From: a virus
Reading direction: 5' to 3' (one strand)
Virus record (IMG/VR): IMGVR_UViG_3300005613_004208
Coordinates: 1 to 36,952 of that record
Length of the DNA: 36,952 bases
The position numbers and the translations under genes are program-made. The notes under the pieces were generated by a model. That model saw only the letters and a program-made list of their open reading frames with translations. It did no database searches and was not told the origin of the DNA. The first letter of the stretch is position 1. Every line of letters starts with the position of its first letter. This document shows, piece after piece, positions 6,790 to 16,242 of this stretch.

Positions 6790-7146
6790 ATGGATGAAAA
6801 AGAAAAAGAAGGATTGAGGAAACTCAACCGTAATATTAATCAAGTCGTTCAACAGGCATTTTCAAATCTGGTTGATAAGGGTGTAATTGATCCTGATGTA
6901 TTTACACCGCGCAAATTTGCTTTTCCGGATGGACTCAAATCCAAATATTGGAAACGATTTAAAAGGAAACCATCTTATAAAAAGTGGCTCTTTTGTTATT
7001 CATCTACTAAAAACAAAAATGGTAAATATGTCTCCTGGATTTACTGGCCTGTCAATGATGGCTGGAATGTTAAACGTGCCATAGAACACAAAAAGAAAAA
7101 GGATGCAATAAAACGAGCCTATAAACTTTATTCAGAATTTAAATAA
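6790..7146 (+). CDS. Hypothetical early protein (118 aa)
   Basis: A 118-residue, Lys- and aromatic-rich basic protein (calculated by eye), with a helical first third and a Trp-rich middle (KKWLFCYSS, SWIYWPVNDGW). Basic helices at the end suggest nucleic-acid contact, but no family is recognised. Preceded by GGGGGTAAG. Confidence 0.5.
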   Translation: MDEKEKEGLRKLNRNINQVVQQAFSNLVDKGVIDPDVFTPRKFAFPDGLKSKYWKRFKRKPSYKKWLFCYSSTKNKNGKYVSWIYWPVNDGWNVKRAIEHKKKKDAIKRAYKLYSEFK

Positions 7147-7162
7147 ATAGGAGGAGGTTTCT

Positions 7163-7354
7163 ATGACAGAATCAAAGGGATTCATGGGACATTATGGCTT
7201 AACATATGTCCTCAGTACTCCCAAGAATGAGGTAAAGGAAAGGGTTGCCGTGTTAGACGAAAAGCAAAAGCGGTTACTCAGGATTCAACAGAAAGTGAAG
7301 ATGAAAGGTCGTCGAGAGAAAGAAGATCGACGGAGGGAGCAGTATTACAAATGA
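7163..7354 (+). CDS. Hypothetical small basic protein (63 aa)
   Basis: A 63-residue protein; the last 30 residues are a very basic helix (KRLLRIQQKVKMKGRREKED). A strong SD (AGGAGG) lies 7 nt upstream. The stop overlaps the next ATG (ATGA). Function unknown. Confidence 0.5.
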   Translation: MTESKGFMGHYGLTYVLSTPKNEVKERVAVLDEKQKRLLRIQQKVKMKGRREKEDRRREQYYK

Positions 7355-7572
7355 ACATACAAAAGCAGATAACAATACCTATCAGAATCACTCTTGCTGA
7401 CCCCGACTTCATCCCGCGATGCCATTGTTCGGAGTGTCAGGGACAGGAGTTAGAGCCACTAGAGGAGCTTTGTGAAGCAGGCGCATTGGCTTATGAATGC
7501 ACATTTTGTGGTTGTGTCCGATATTTTGACTCAAGGACAGGGGAGGATATCACCACGCACATAAACGGATAA
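7351..7572 (+). CDS. Small zinc-ribbon protein
   Basis: A 73-residue protein with CHCSEC at residues 24-29 and CTFCGC at 50-55, a zinc-ribbon pair. It is the last gene of the rightward operon and ends 15 bp before a strong terminator. Function unknown. Confidence 0.6.
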   Translation: MNIQKQITIPIRITLADPDFIPRCHCSECQGQELEPLEELCEAGALAYECTFCGCVRYFDSRTGEDITTHING

Positions 7573-7587
7573 TCGCTCTAAGGAAAG

Positions 7588-7623
7588 AAGCCCTCGGTCT
7601 CACAAGATCGGGGGCTTTTTTTT
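7588..7623 (+). terminator. Rho-independent terminator ending the early rightward operon
   Basis: A 9-bp stem (AAGCCCTCG with CGGGGGCTT, one T-G pair) with a 12-nt loop is followed by eight T. It lies between converging operons. The opposite strand has a weaker T-rich tail after the same stem, so it may also end the late operon. Confidence 0.85.
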
Positions 7624-8008
7624 ATTGTTTCTCTATTTTAGGATCAAGCAATTCATATGCCTGGCCAACAATCAGCACGGTAAATCCTTTACCTATGAGC
7701 TTTTTGAGCAACGTGATCTCCTCTGAGGCAAGCTCAATGCTGTCCTTTGCTTTGAAAATATCGGTAGCCAGTGAGTACCGAGCCACCTTTTCCGTTGCAC
7801 TTAGGTTTTTTTCATCATCAAAATTTGCCTGGAGTGCTGCAAGGCACACTTCTCTCAAAGTCATATCTTCGGTTGCCGGAACCTGTGGAAGTGGAATATT
7901 ATGATTTTTTAGCTGTGCCTCAAGTGCTGCCACCCTTTGCTCTTGTGATGGCTGAGTCAGTGTTTTTCCCTTGATAGTCTTAAAGGCATGGTCGAGATTA
8001 ATTTTCAT
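7622..8008 (-). CDS. Conserved phage hypothetical protein at end of late operon
   Basis: A 128-residue protein. An N-terminal strand region (MKINLDHAFKTIKGKTL) is followed by a helical body with LREVCLAALQANF, then KVARYSLATDIFKA, then ITLLKKLIGKGFTVLIVGQA. This pattern recurs in small phage proteins near tail genes, but I cannot name the family. It is the last gene of the late operon, next to the fibre gene. Confidence 0.6.
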   Translation of the reverse strand: MKINLDHAFKTIKGKTLTQPSQEQRVAALEAQLKNHNIPLPQVPATEDMTLREVCLAALQANFDDEKNLSATEKVARYSLATDIFKAKDSIELASEEITLLKKLIGKGFTVLIVGQAYELLDPKIEKQ

Positions 8009-8043
8009 TCTGTCCTCCCCAAGGTTGCATTATAGCATAAATC

Positions 8044-9942
8044 TTATGATTCTAATAGGCTTAGTTTTTTCTCAATAGCATTGATTCTTTCTATTAGTAT
8101 TTCTTTCTCCTTATAAAGTTGACCTATCGCTCCGAGCTGTAAGGCAGTCATCCGTTTGTGACTCACAAGCCCTCCATCTTTTAATGGGGCGCCTAATATT
8201 CCGAGCTTAACAAATTCACCTTCATTGTGTCTGAGTGTTTTATCCAAACCTCCAGAAAGAAGTTGCGCTAAATCGTGACAGACTACGGCATCCTCATATT
8301 CATCATAATTCTGCAATGCTCCATCGTAATAGAAATCACCATCCTCATCAATTAGAGCTACCGTTTCGAGTCCGGCATTTCTTGAAATTCTCCATACAAA
8401 TATATTCGAATCAGCATCAAAATCAGTATAACCAGTCCCGCTTATTTTCCGGCTCCCTGCCACAAAAGTACCAATTGCAGAAGTGTCTTTTGTTGTATCA
8501 ACATTGGGTGCATGAGCAATTATCTGTATTCCAATGGTAGTTCCATCAGAAAGCCCATGCATTTCAAGTCCACCCGAATCACCATCATATTTTCTAACAA
8601 GCGCATAAGTATCAGTTTCAGTTATCGTAGTAACTCCATGTGCTACATCAGATGATTTGAATGCCAGGATTTCATCATCCGCCGCTCCCTGGTTTATCGT
8701 AAGCCCTACTGTCATATTGGCATTGGCCGTCTCGTTTATGAAGTGTCTTGCACCTGTCCCAAGTTGGAAAAGCTCCGCCTCTTTATCGAAAATAAACTTT
8801 GTTGTAGCTCCTGATAAAATTGCTAATAAATTTCCATCTGCATCAACTTCGGCTACTGATGTACCAGATTTTTGAAAAACCCTAATTTGTACCACCGCAC
8901 TGTCCCCAGTTGTCTTACCTGTTTCAGCCGTTGTCGCTATCCCTGTTATATCTACACCTATTAAGGTCTCGGTTAATCCAGCTATATACAATCCACCAGG
9001 ATCTCCTTCCCATTTTCTTATAAATCCATAAGTATCAGTTTCGGTTACATCTGTCACTCCGTGACCAACATCGCTCGATTTAAGGGCTATAATCTCATTG
9101 TCTGCCGCTCCCTGGTTTATCGTAAGCCCGATTGTCATTCCCGTATTTGCTATCTCATTTATAAATACAATATCCCCAAACCGTACTACTCCGGCATTTG
9201 TGTAGATAGCATAATTCAGGGTCTGGCCTGTATTCTGGTCGGCAATGTAAATTCCGTACTCATTCGTCACCTTGTTGCCAGCTACGGTTGGAGTTTGTAT
9301 ATATAATCCGTAGAAATTAGTTACTGTCGCAGCATCAGCAATAGTAGCTGATGTTAAAATTGAAGCCACTCCAGTTATTGTTCCTGTTGATCCAAGCTCA
9401 GTTATTATATTAGTTCCTATACCTCGTAATCCTATTGCATTTGTCCAATTCTGCGTATTTGTAGCATCTAGATAAGTTATTCCAGATAAACTCACTGCAT
9501 AACTTGTCATAGCTGCTGCTGTCTTTTTTACTTGCAGATATGAATAGATTCCTACCTTTATACTATTATCAGCATCAGTCATAAGTTCGCCGAAATTAAT
9601 CCCAATGTCGGCATCAACGGCAGCCCCGCCGAGTCCGAGGTGATCGAAGAGGGGGCTCACATCAGCGCTTCTCGTTGCCTGCAATATCTCCTCCCATGCC
9701 CCGCCTGCCCGATGCTGGAGTTTACTGCCTGCAACGATACTCTGAATCATACCATTCTGAGGATCCGTACAAGTTCCACCTATCCAGTGATTTTTGATTT
9801 TATTATACGTAGCAGAGGAAAAGAGATCATCGGGAGCGGCATCAGTACCGACATCAATCGTCAATTTTGTTGGGTCATAAGGGCTATCCCCCAGCCGTAT
9901 GCCATTTTGAAAAACAAGCTCTTCGAATGTTTTCTTATCCAT
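8044..9942 (-). CDS. Tail fibre / receptor-binding-type structural protein
   Basis: About 632 residues, almost entirely short beta-strands with Thr/Ala/Gly/Asn-rich turns, as in trimeric fibres. Two homologous modules occur at about residues 260-325 and 402-465, each with the motif TINQGAAD(N/D)EI then SSDV(G/A)HGVT. The C-terminal 80 residues (LVSHKRMTALQLGAIGQLY then EKKLSLLES) look like a helical tip or chaperone-like end resembling the last part of S74-type regions, but no cleavage motif is recognised. The ATG at 9942 is 6 nt after GAGGAG; a GTG lies one codon earlier. It may be the receptor-binding or side fibre. Confidence 0.7.
   Translation of the reverse strand: MDKKTFEELVFQNGIRLGDSPYDPTKLTIDVGTDAAPDDLFSSATYNKIKNHWIGGTCTDPQNGMIQSIVAGSKLQHRAGGAWEEILQATRSADVSPLFDHLGLGGAAVDADIGINFGELMTDADNSIKVGIYSYLQVKKTAAAMTSYAVSLSGITYLDATNTQNWTNAIGLRGIGTNIITELGSTGTITGVASILTSATIADAATVTNFYGLYIQTPTVAGNKVTNEYGIYIADQNTGQTLNYAIYTNAGVVRFGDIVFINEIANTGMTIGLTINQGAADNEIIALKSSDVGHGVTDVTETDTYGFIRKWEGDPGGLYIAGLTETLIGVDITGIATTAETGKTTGDSAVVQIRVFQKSGTSVAEVDADGNLLAILSGATTKFIFDKEAELFQLGTGARHFINETANANMTVGLTINQGAADDEILAFKSSDVAHGVTTITETDTYALVRKYDGDSGGLEMHGLSDGTTIGIQIIAHAPNVDTTKDTSAIGTFVAGSRKISGTGYTDFDADSNIFVWRISRNAGLETVALIDEDGDFYYDGALQNYDEYEDAVVCHDLAQLLSGGLDKTLRHNEGEFVKLGILGAPLKDGGLVSHKRMTALQLGAIGQLYKEKEILIERINAIEKKLSLLES
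8681..8706. repeat. 26-bp exact repeat, copy 1 (tail fibre module)
   Basis: The same 26 bases beginning GCCGCTCCCTGG occur at 9104-9129. Each encodes the conserved core of one fibre module, so this is an internal gene duplication with strong sequence retention. Confidence 0.75.
9104..9129. repeat. 26-bp exact repeat, copy 2 (tail fibre module)
   Basis: Partner of the copy at 8681-8706, 423 bp away (141 codons), in the same frame of the fibre gene. Confidence 0.75.
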
Positions 9943-9952
9943 CACCGTCTCC

Positions 9953-10330
9953 TCAATACAGTTTCCAGATTACGATCTGGAATTGATAATTATATTTATT
10001 TAATTCAAGATTCTGGTATTCAGCAGGTTTATTCGTTTCTTTCAGCATACCACCAGCATACTGCATTTCATTACCTTCGGTTGAGAATATCTTCAACAGT
10101 TCATTTTCACCCACGATTGCTTTCAACTCCTCTGTCCATGTTTTGAAGGTTTTCCGCTTGAGCCATTCCTGTTTTATGCCCTTGCGTTTTTTGACGAACA
10201 GCGTTATCTGTTTCATAGGTCTCTTTGTCTGTGGGTCTGGCACCACTTCCTCACGCATAGTGAAGAGATCACCGCTTTCAGTCTCGTCAAACTTTTTTAA
10301 TGCCCAGGTCATTAGCTCTATTTTTATCAT
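9953..10330 (-). CDS. Hypothetical tail-region protein (125 aa)
   Basis: The start MIKIELMTW is chosen because GGGGAGGA lies 7 nt upstream; an upstream TTG reading would place that SD inside the gene. The protein is basic, mixed alpha/beta, with KQITLFVKKRKG and a C-terminal strand YQFQIVIWKLY. No family is recognised. Its place between the hub-like protein and the fibre suggests a tail accessory role. Confidence 0.55.
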   Translation of the reverse strand: MIKIELMTWALKKFDETESGDLFTMREEVVPDPQTKRPMKQITLFVKKRKGIKQEWLKRKTFKTWTEELKAIVGENELLKIFSTEGNEMQYAGGMLKETNKPAEYQNLELNKYNYQFQIVIWKLY

Positions 10331-10344
10331 AATGAATCCTCCCC

Positions 10345-12048
10345 TCAATCGTATAATCGTTTTCCAGGCTCACCGTCGGAGAACTTTCCCGTAGCATCAT
10401 TGCAGAGATAGCAATAATCACGCTGTGCACCTACTGCCAATGGCCATGTAGCTGGCAATACTGTCTCATCACCCAAAAGACATGCTTGACCAATGAACGC
10501 TGAAACGTCCTCCAGTAACATTGTATTGACATATCTGTCAAGGTCATAATCTGTCGCTCGTATCTGGAAACGCTTATTAACATACCCATCTGCACTATCG
10601 CCCTGGAAATGACTGACCCCTACTACATCAGCAAGGTCCTCTGTGAATGTTTTTAGCGGGAACGGCAGATTTACAAATACAGGCGGATTTTTGAATCTCA
10701 TTATTTTACGTGCTGTAATATCGGTTGCCATCGCTGCATTGCGTATCCATCGGAATCCCTGAAATTCGCCCTCATAGATACCACCATGTTTCGTCTGGCT
10801 GTCAACATCATTTCTTGTCGAATAGTTATAATAATATGACTGTGAATAATTGAAATTGTATCCGTATTTCAGACGATTTAGTAGCTCCTCCACCATAGTT
10901 CTTGATTCAAATGGCTGGAGTATATTCAAAACATCGCTATATTCATTCGGTGCTGCAAAAAGCGCACTCAAATATTTGAAGACAATTTCACCATCTTTAT
11001 TTGCAAAGATATCAAGCTCTATCTCACTTCGCCAATCATCGAGGATAGTGCGCAAAGTCTTTTTCGCTTCCCAGAGTACTCCATCAAATCTATAGCTACG
11101 TGTTGCCTCTAGTGTTTGAGCTGCAGCAAGGGCCGCTGCGTTGAAACTTACCCATCCAACGAAATTTGTCAAGAAATTATGAATTGCATCTACCGGACCC
11201 CACGGCTGACCACCGTCAAGAAAAGAAATATCAGCACTTATTAGATCGGTTTCGGTCGGTCTATTCCCTGCCTCCCAATGTATTTCGGTATGAGTGAAAC
11301 CGTCAATTACTTGTGTAGAGATCTGGTAATCATTACCAACACCTGCGGTTTGTGCGACCCCATTTTTATATACCGTTGCAACAGTTATTGCACCCGTCTG
11401 CAATCCAACTAAATGCTGTTCGGAATCAACCGTATCGTCGATGAAAGGCAATCCAGTACCGGCACCCCCGGAGCCAAGAGATGGATGACCGTAGGCACCT
11501 TTAGCACTTAATCCAATTGAACTGATTTCACCATACGGGATGGGAATGATCCAGCCAGGAGCTGTTGAATGACAATTCGGATAATCAGTCAGTTCTACCC
11601 GTTTGCTTGGATAGAAATTATCGATATTCGGTAGATTCTGCTCACAAATCACTTTAAACCGCAGACCATCAAGCACCTCCCAGTCGTAGAGCTTTCCGGT
11701 AAAAAGCACAAGTGACTGAGTTGCAAGTGATTCGTTTACAAATGATACCCTAATCAAAACATCAACATTCTTTATGCCCTGCGTATCGATTAGAGTACGA
11801 AATTCATAATCCGCATCTGAAAAGACAACCTCAATTCTGGACATCTCAAATGATCGGCGTATATCGCCGACAGATTGATAAATCCTCGGCAATCCCAGAA
11901 CATTGCCTTTATATGGCGTGTCGTCTGTCGGTCTGACATATTCACAGGCATATTTTCTTAGATCCCCCTCACTCTCTGGATCAAATTGTATCTCGACAAG
12001 AGCCTCCGGGCTGTTTGCATATTTCTCCGATTCTGTTATCCAGCTCAT
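10345..12048 (-). CDS. Putative tail tip / baseplate hub protein
   Basis: A 567-residue protein. The first 150 residues are beta-rich (LRKYACEYVRPTDDTPYKG; VLFTGKLYDWEVLDGLRFKV), like the N-terminal hub domains of tail-tip proteins. The middle contains a helical ILDDWRSEIELDIFANKDGEI stretch and a later segment RKIMRFKNPPVFVNLPFPL, typical of hub proteins such as the phage Tal/gp27-type. It is downstream of the tape measure and a distal-tail-like gene, the normal position of a hub. The ATG overlaps the upstream stop (ATGA). The exact family is not certain. Confidence 0.6.
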   Translation of the reverse strand: MSWITESEKYANSPEALVEIQFDPESEGDLRKYACEYVRPTDDTPYKGNVLGLPRIYQSVGDIRRSFEMSRIEVVFSDADYEFRTLIDTQGIKNVDVLIRVSFVNESLATQSLVLFTGKLYDWEVLDGLRFKVICEQNLPNIDNFYPSKRVELTDYPNCHSTAPGWIIPIPYGEISSIGLSAKGAYGHPSLGSGGAGTGLPFIDDTVDSEQHLVGLQTGAITVATVYKNGVAQTAGVGNDYQISTQVIDGFTHTEIHWEAGNRPTETDLISADISFLDGGQPWGPVDAIHNFLTNFVGWVSFNAAALAAAQTLEATRSYRFDGVLWEAKKTLRTILDDWRSEIELDIFANKDGEIVFKYLSALFAAPNEYSDVLNILQPFESRTMVEELLNRLKYGYNFNYSQSYYYNYSTRNDVDSQTKHGGIYEGEFQGFRWIRNAAMATDITARKIMRFKNPPVFVNLPFPLKTFTEDLADVVGVSHFQGDSADGYVNKRFQIRATDYDLDRYVNTMLLEDVSAFIGQACLLGDETVLPATWPLAVGAQRDYCYLCNDATGKFSDGEPGKRLYD

Positions 12049-12863
12049 CCCAATTGTACCTTGCCGCGTGCTTCTTCTTTAAAATCCATTCGACAATTCT
12101 CAAGCAGTGCCCTCACACTCACTTCGCGCCAATTGATTCTATCCACATTCCGCATATAATAAAGTTCCGCAGTATCTGGATCTGGCAACAACACACATGG
12201 ATACATACCACCAGAGGTCGCATAGATAAAAGCCTTGATCTCTGTCAGCATTGTTGCAGGAGCGGCAATCACGGCACGCCAGTTGAGACCGATAGACTCA
12301 ACACCCTTTTGTTTTAGATGCGTCCATTCGACACCGTATTCCGTGACATTATGAATAACCTCAAAGGCATACCCTCTTTCAAGCCCTGGTTTAAAATTGA
12401 ATGAGAATTTCGTAATGTCAAGCCCGGCAACGATTTTACCCATTTCCCAGAATGCGCCCGTGTCCTTGTAAACACAGGCAGCCGGAAACTCCACCTCCCA
12501 ATAACGAGAAGCAGCACCCCAGGAATTACAGAGACGCCATGCATCAAGGTCTCTATATGTAATGACCTGTGACTCCGCAGAAGCCCAAGCCGCATTTGTC
12601 CGGTGAACATTCCAATTCCCACTTGAAATATTATGATTAAGAAAAAACCATGCACGCAGATTTTTTGCCCCCACAACAGCACCTAAATCTATCCGCACTC
12701 TCACTATTGCAGCCGGAGGATCGGAGGCACGTGCCGTATCGGCCATTGAGATATTTTGTAGTTTTGATGCTGGGTAATCAGCATCGGCTGTGACAACCGT
12801 AACAGTCGTCGTAGAGGGCGCTATAAGATCGTCCGTTAAAGGAAAATACCCAAATTTTGCCAT
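12045..12863 (-). CDS. Putative distal tail protein
   Basis: A 272-residue protein starting MAKFGYFPLTDD, with GGAGG 8 nt upstream; a longer reading would overlap the tape-measure gene. It is beta-rich. Residues 20-130 (SKLQNISMADTARAS; RVRIDLGAVVGAKNLRAW) resemble a galactose-binding/discoidin-like sandwich. It directly follows the tape measure, the usual place of the distal tail protein. Function inferred from place and fold impression. Confidence 0.55.
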   Translation of the reverse strand: MAKFGYFPLTDDLIAPSTTTVTVVTADADYPASKLQNISMADTARASDPPAAIVRVRIDLGAVVGAKNLRAWFFLNHNISSGNWNVHRTNAAWASAESQVITYRDLDAWRLCNSWGAASRYWEVEFPAACVYKDTGAFWEMGKIVAGLDITKFSFNFKPGLERGYAFEVIHNVTEYGVEWTHLKQKGVESIGLNWRAVIAAPATMLTEIKAFIYATSGGMYPCVLLPDPDTAELYYMRNVDRINWREVSVRALLENCRMDFKEEARGKVQLG

Positions 12864-12867
12864 CTTC

Positions 12868-15672
12868 TTAACGCCTCCTATATCTGGCCAAGTTTGCTTC
12901 CATACGTTCGGCATTACCTCCGAGATTCTGACGCACTATGTCCTCAATCATCCTTGCACCCTTATCTCTCAACCAGCGCTCCATATCTCTGCTATCACCT
13001 GCCGTGATATTGAACGCAAATGACATATCACCATGCCTCACTTGATTAGCTGGTGTTATTGTTGCATGTTCACCAGGATGTGTCATTATCATCGTCGGTT
13101 TGGTTATAGCCATATCAAGGCCTGACTGAGCACTTACGCCAGACATTTTTTTTAGTGATCCCGCAATTTTATCTAGCCATCTATTTGCTAGGTCTAGTTT
13201 TTTCGGTACTCCTTCTGTCTGAATAGCGGTCTGCTTTGTCCAGTTGCGGATATCATATATTGCACCTTCCATAGGTGGGAGAGCATTTGTGTTTAGCCAA
13301 ATATGCTTGAAATGCCATTTATCCGTTGTGTCAATCCCACCGCCTTTAGTCATTAATCCAGATACAAGGCCCGCGACGCCACCACCGATTACGCTTCCAA
13401 GCAATCCACCGCCGATTTGCGTTACTCCTGTGCCAACGCTTTTTGCAATGCTTTTAAAACCGCTCACAACATCTTTCGCTGCACCTCCAATCGTTTCAAC
13501 TAAGCCAGAAGTCCCAGTAAGAATCTTGCCAATAAATTTTGTGAGCCACATTTTTACTATGTCTTCTAAAACCGTACCAATTATACCTTTTGTTGTATTC
13601 CAGAATGATTCTTGTTTCTCTAGTTCATCTTTACGATGCTCTTCCATTGCTATTGCTTCGTCTTTTTTTAATTGATCTATTTCCCCCTGGTAATCTTCTT
13701 CGAGTTTGACCAGATCCGTTCTTAACGTCTCTTCCTTCACCTTTTGATCTGTCCGATATTTCTCTAAGTCCAGTTGGTGCTTAATTTCTAATTGATCTAA
13801 TAGCTTCATTTTCTCTTCTTCATCTTTTACGCTTGCCTCAATATGTTTCTTTTTTTGTTCATAATCTTTGTTGGCATTATCAATAATGCTCGTATAATAC
13901 CCCTCTTGATCTTCTAGTGAATCTTCTAGAAATTGTTTTTTCTTGTCATATCCTTCTGTTGCATTCATTATGGCATTTTGCCAATAACTATTATCAAATT
14001 CCTTCATCTGATATGTGAAAGCTTCGGCGATTCCCAATGTTTCAACGAACATATCTCCCCATTTTCTCGCCGTATCACTTAAAATGGTAGAAACTTCTGT
14101 CCAGATTGATTTTATTTCTCCTGTTTTTTGGACAATTGCCGTCCCAGTTTCTTCACTCGTCCTCTCCATGTCTTTAAGTTTTATGGGGACCTGATCTAAA
14201 ACATGCCCGAAATCTCTGGCCGGAGGAATAGCCTCTGCAAAAACTTCTGTTACTGCCGGTTTTAGGTTTTCCAGAACTTTTTGTGTGCTTACTGTTTTAA
14301 ATGCAAATTCTCCCATCGAGCTTGTGAGAATTCCTATATTTTGCGCTGCTGTTTCTGCAATCTCAACCGTATATTTTATCTTTTCATTGACCCCCCCCGT
14401 TCCTTCTTCAGCCCCTGGCAAAATATCAGCAAGCTCCTGCCATTTATCGCTCAAAAATTTCACTCCCCCACTCAATATTTTAGATGTCCCAGTAACAATC
14501 GACATTACACCCTGGGCTTTTCTCTGTTGTTCATTATAGGCTTGCAGGGCGATTTTGTTAGTATCAACACCATATGAGAGTTTATCCCAAGCAGCTCGAC
14601 CGCTCTGAAGTATTTTTTCAAGCCAGCCTACTTTTTTGCCGGTCAGATCTGATTCTTTTTGATATAAATCCATAGAGGTTTTAAAATCTTTTCCCGCCTG
14701 AATCGCTTTGGCGCCAAGGATAACAAGTGCTGCTGATACGAGTCCGATCGGGCCTGTAAGCGCTCCGAACATTTTTATGAGACCAGGGAGCATTACAGCC
14801 AAAGGTCCAAGTGCAAGCATGAGTGCACCTACTCCACCCGTGATTTTAACAATTGTCTCTGTAAGTTTCGGGTTTTCTTTTACCCAGGCGATCACTTTTT
14901 TCATGACTTCTGTAACTTTATCAACAAGTTTTGTAAGTACTGGAACGAGGGACTCAGACAATGTAAACCCCAATCCTTTGAATGATTCTTTTAATGCGGT
15001 CTGTGCATCTTTGAGTTTCGCTGCTTTCGCAGCCGCTTCTTTATCGAATATGATCCCTAACTCATGGGCCTCCCTTGAAAGCGCCTCCAATCCTTTTTCA
15101 CCTTCTGCGAATAATGGTAGTAATTTCGTACCGGCTCGTCCAAATATATCCTGAGCTGCCGCTGCTCTGATTGTCGGACTCTCAACCTCTGCAATCGCTT
15201 TTGCTATCGTAGAAAACTGCTCTTCAATGCCTAATTTTTCAATGTCCTCAACTTTAAGGCCCAGGCGATCAAAGGCTCTAACATAAGTTGCCATGCCATC
15301 ACCAGCATCTACAATAGTTTTAGACATGCGTTTGACGCCTTTCTCTACATCATCAAGGCTAGCACCAGATATATTAGCAGCATAGGCAAGTTCTGAAAGG
15401 GTTGTAGCGGCGAAGCCCGTACGTTTCGACATTTTGTCAATCCAGTCTCCCGTTTCTACATATTTTTTCACCATTGTGCCGAGTGTTCCAACTATTGCAG
15501 CACCAGCGATCGTCATCGCTTTTCCAGCTTTCTTGAATCCCGCAGACATCTTGTCAGACATGCCCGTCAGGCTTTTCGTGTCCTTTTTGGCTCCAGTAAC
15601 AGATTGAGTCCATTTAGTCTTATCGAGGACTAATGAACCAACTATTGCACCAGCTTGGAAACCACTAGCCAT
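12868..15672 (-). CDS. Tape measure protein
   Basis: A 934-residue protein that sets tail length. The N-terminal pattern is typical: GFKKAGKAMTIAGAAIVG then a conserved helical region (TGFAATTLSELAYAANISGA, DDVEKGVKRM). Hydrophobic segments are at about 50-70 and 275-325, a long coiled coil at about 575-690, and a Gly-rich segment near 755-780. The length predicts a tail of roughly 130-140 nm by the usual 0.15 nm per residue rule. It follows the tail chaperone and precedes the tail-tip genes. Confidence 0.9.
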   Translation of the reverse strand: MASGFQAGAIVGSLVLDKTKWTQSVTGAKKDTKSLTGMSDKMSAGFKKAGKAMTIAGAAIVGTLGTMVKKYVETGDWIDKMSKRTGFAATTLSELAYAANISGASLDDVEKGVKRMSKTIVDAGDGMATYVRAFDRLGLKVEDIEKLGIEEQFSTIAKAIAEVESPTIRAAAAQDIFGRAGTKLLPLFAEGEKGLEALSREAHELGIIFDKEAAAKAAKLKDAQTALKESFKGLGFTLSESLVPVLTKLVDKVTEVMKKVIAWVKENPKLTETIVKITGGVGALMLALGPLAVMLPGLIKMFGALTGPIGLVSAALVILGAKAIQAGKDFKTSMDLYQKESDLTGKKVGWLEKILQSGRAAWDKLSYGVDTNKIALQAYNEQQRKAQGVMSIVTGTSKILSGGVKFLSDKWQELADILPGAEEGTGGVNEKIKYTVEIAETAAQNIGILTSSMGEFAFKTVSTQKVLENLKPAVTEVFAEAIPPARDFGHVLDQVPIKLKDMERTSEETGTAIVQKTGEIKSIWTEVSTILSDTARKWGDMFVETLGIAEAFTYQMKEFDNSYWQNAIMNATEGYDKKKQFLEDSLEDQEGYYTSIIDNANKDYEQKKKHIEASVKDEEEKMKLLDQLEIKHQLDLEKYRTDQKVKEETLRTDLVKLEEDYQGEIDQLKKDEAIAMEEHRKDELEKQESFWNTTKGIIGTVLEDIVKMWLTKFIGKILTGTSGLVETIGGAAKDVVSGFKSIAKSVGTGVTQIGGGLLGSVIGGGVAGLVSGLMTKGGGIDTTDKWHFKHIWLNTNALPPMEGAIYDIRNWTKQTAIQTEGVPKKLDLANRWLDKIAGSLKKMSGVSAQSGLDMAITKPTMIMTHPGEHATITPANQVRHGDMSFAFNITAGDSRDMERWLRDKGARMIEDIVRQNLGGNAERMEANLARYRRR

Positions 15673-15673
15673 C

Positions 15674-16242
15674 TTAATTCTCCGTTTCCTCCAGTTCTTC
15701 TATCTGCCAAGTGAGTCGAGTTATCTCATCACTACAAGCATGGCCCGTATCCTGAGCAAGCCTAGATGCGCTAATAAGAATTAGCTTTCTCGTCAATAGT
15801 TTTATGTCGACTTTACGCTCAAGAAAAATCAGGTCACGTAAATCTAAATTGATAAGCTCTTGGATCGATGTGCCTGGGAGTTCGGGGGCGATTTTACCAA
15901 TCCTTTCTCTCCAGGCCTTGTGCCATTTTTTGATTCTCCCTGCTGTTCTTTCTCAATTTTCTCAGGCTTCAGCATTGCGTCGGTTAATAGGGTAAGTGCA
16001 TCAAAACTCATATCTCTGAGGTCAACTTTCTTTGCGATTTCCATTGGTACCCCGAATATAAGTTTTAATTGTTTTGCGATTGCCGTAATATCACCTTTTT
16101 TTGCTTTCTTGTCTAGCTTGTCGATCGTCTCAAACAGATCTGCTGTTATCATTCCACTTTTATACTCTACACCATCAACCTTGATTAAGAGCGGCTTGTA
16201 AAGACTTTTCTTTGTGCTTAATTCGAGTATTTTCTTGCTCAT
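15674..16242 (-). CDS. Tail assembly chaperone, -1 frameshift product (gpGT-like)
   Basis: A 189-residue fusion made when ribosomes slip -1 at the heptamer A AAA AAT (15925-15931), codons 105-106 of the upstream frame. The new frame reads WHKAWRERIGKIAPELPG and runs 83 codons to a TAA just 1 bp before the tape-measure ATG. The two-product chaperone directly upstream of a tape measure is conserved in long-tailed phages (lambda gpG/gpGT). A hairpin starts 8 nt after the slip site. The extension has no SD or start of its own, which supports frameshifting. Confidence 0.8.
15844..16242 (-). CDS. Tail assembly chaperone, short form (gpG-like)
   Basis: A 132-residue zero-frame product. It is helical, with MEIAKKVDLRDMSFDALTLL typical of tail chaperones, and the last 26 residues after the slip site are of low complexity. 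It binds and protects the tape measure during assembly in related phages. Its ATG overlaps the stop of the tube gene (TAATG). Confidence 0.8.
   Translation of the reverse strand: MSKKILELSTKKSLYKPLLIKVDGVEYKSGMITADLFETIDKLDKKAKKGDITAIAKQLKLIFGVPMEIAKKVDLRDMSFDALTLLTDAMLKPEKIEKEQQGESKNGTRPGEKGLVKSPPNSQAHRSKSLSI
15872..15931 (-). other. Programmed -1 ribosomal frameshift signal
   Basis: The slippery heptamer AAAAAAT (15925-15931) is followed, after an 8-nt spacer, by a stem GCCTGG (15911-15916) that pairs with CCAGGC (15872-15877). The stem is extended by GAG/CTC with one bulged C. Spacer length is in the range known to stimulate -1 slippage. Confidence 0.75.
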
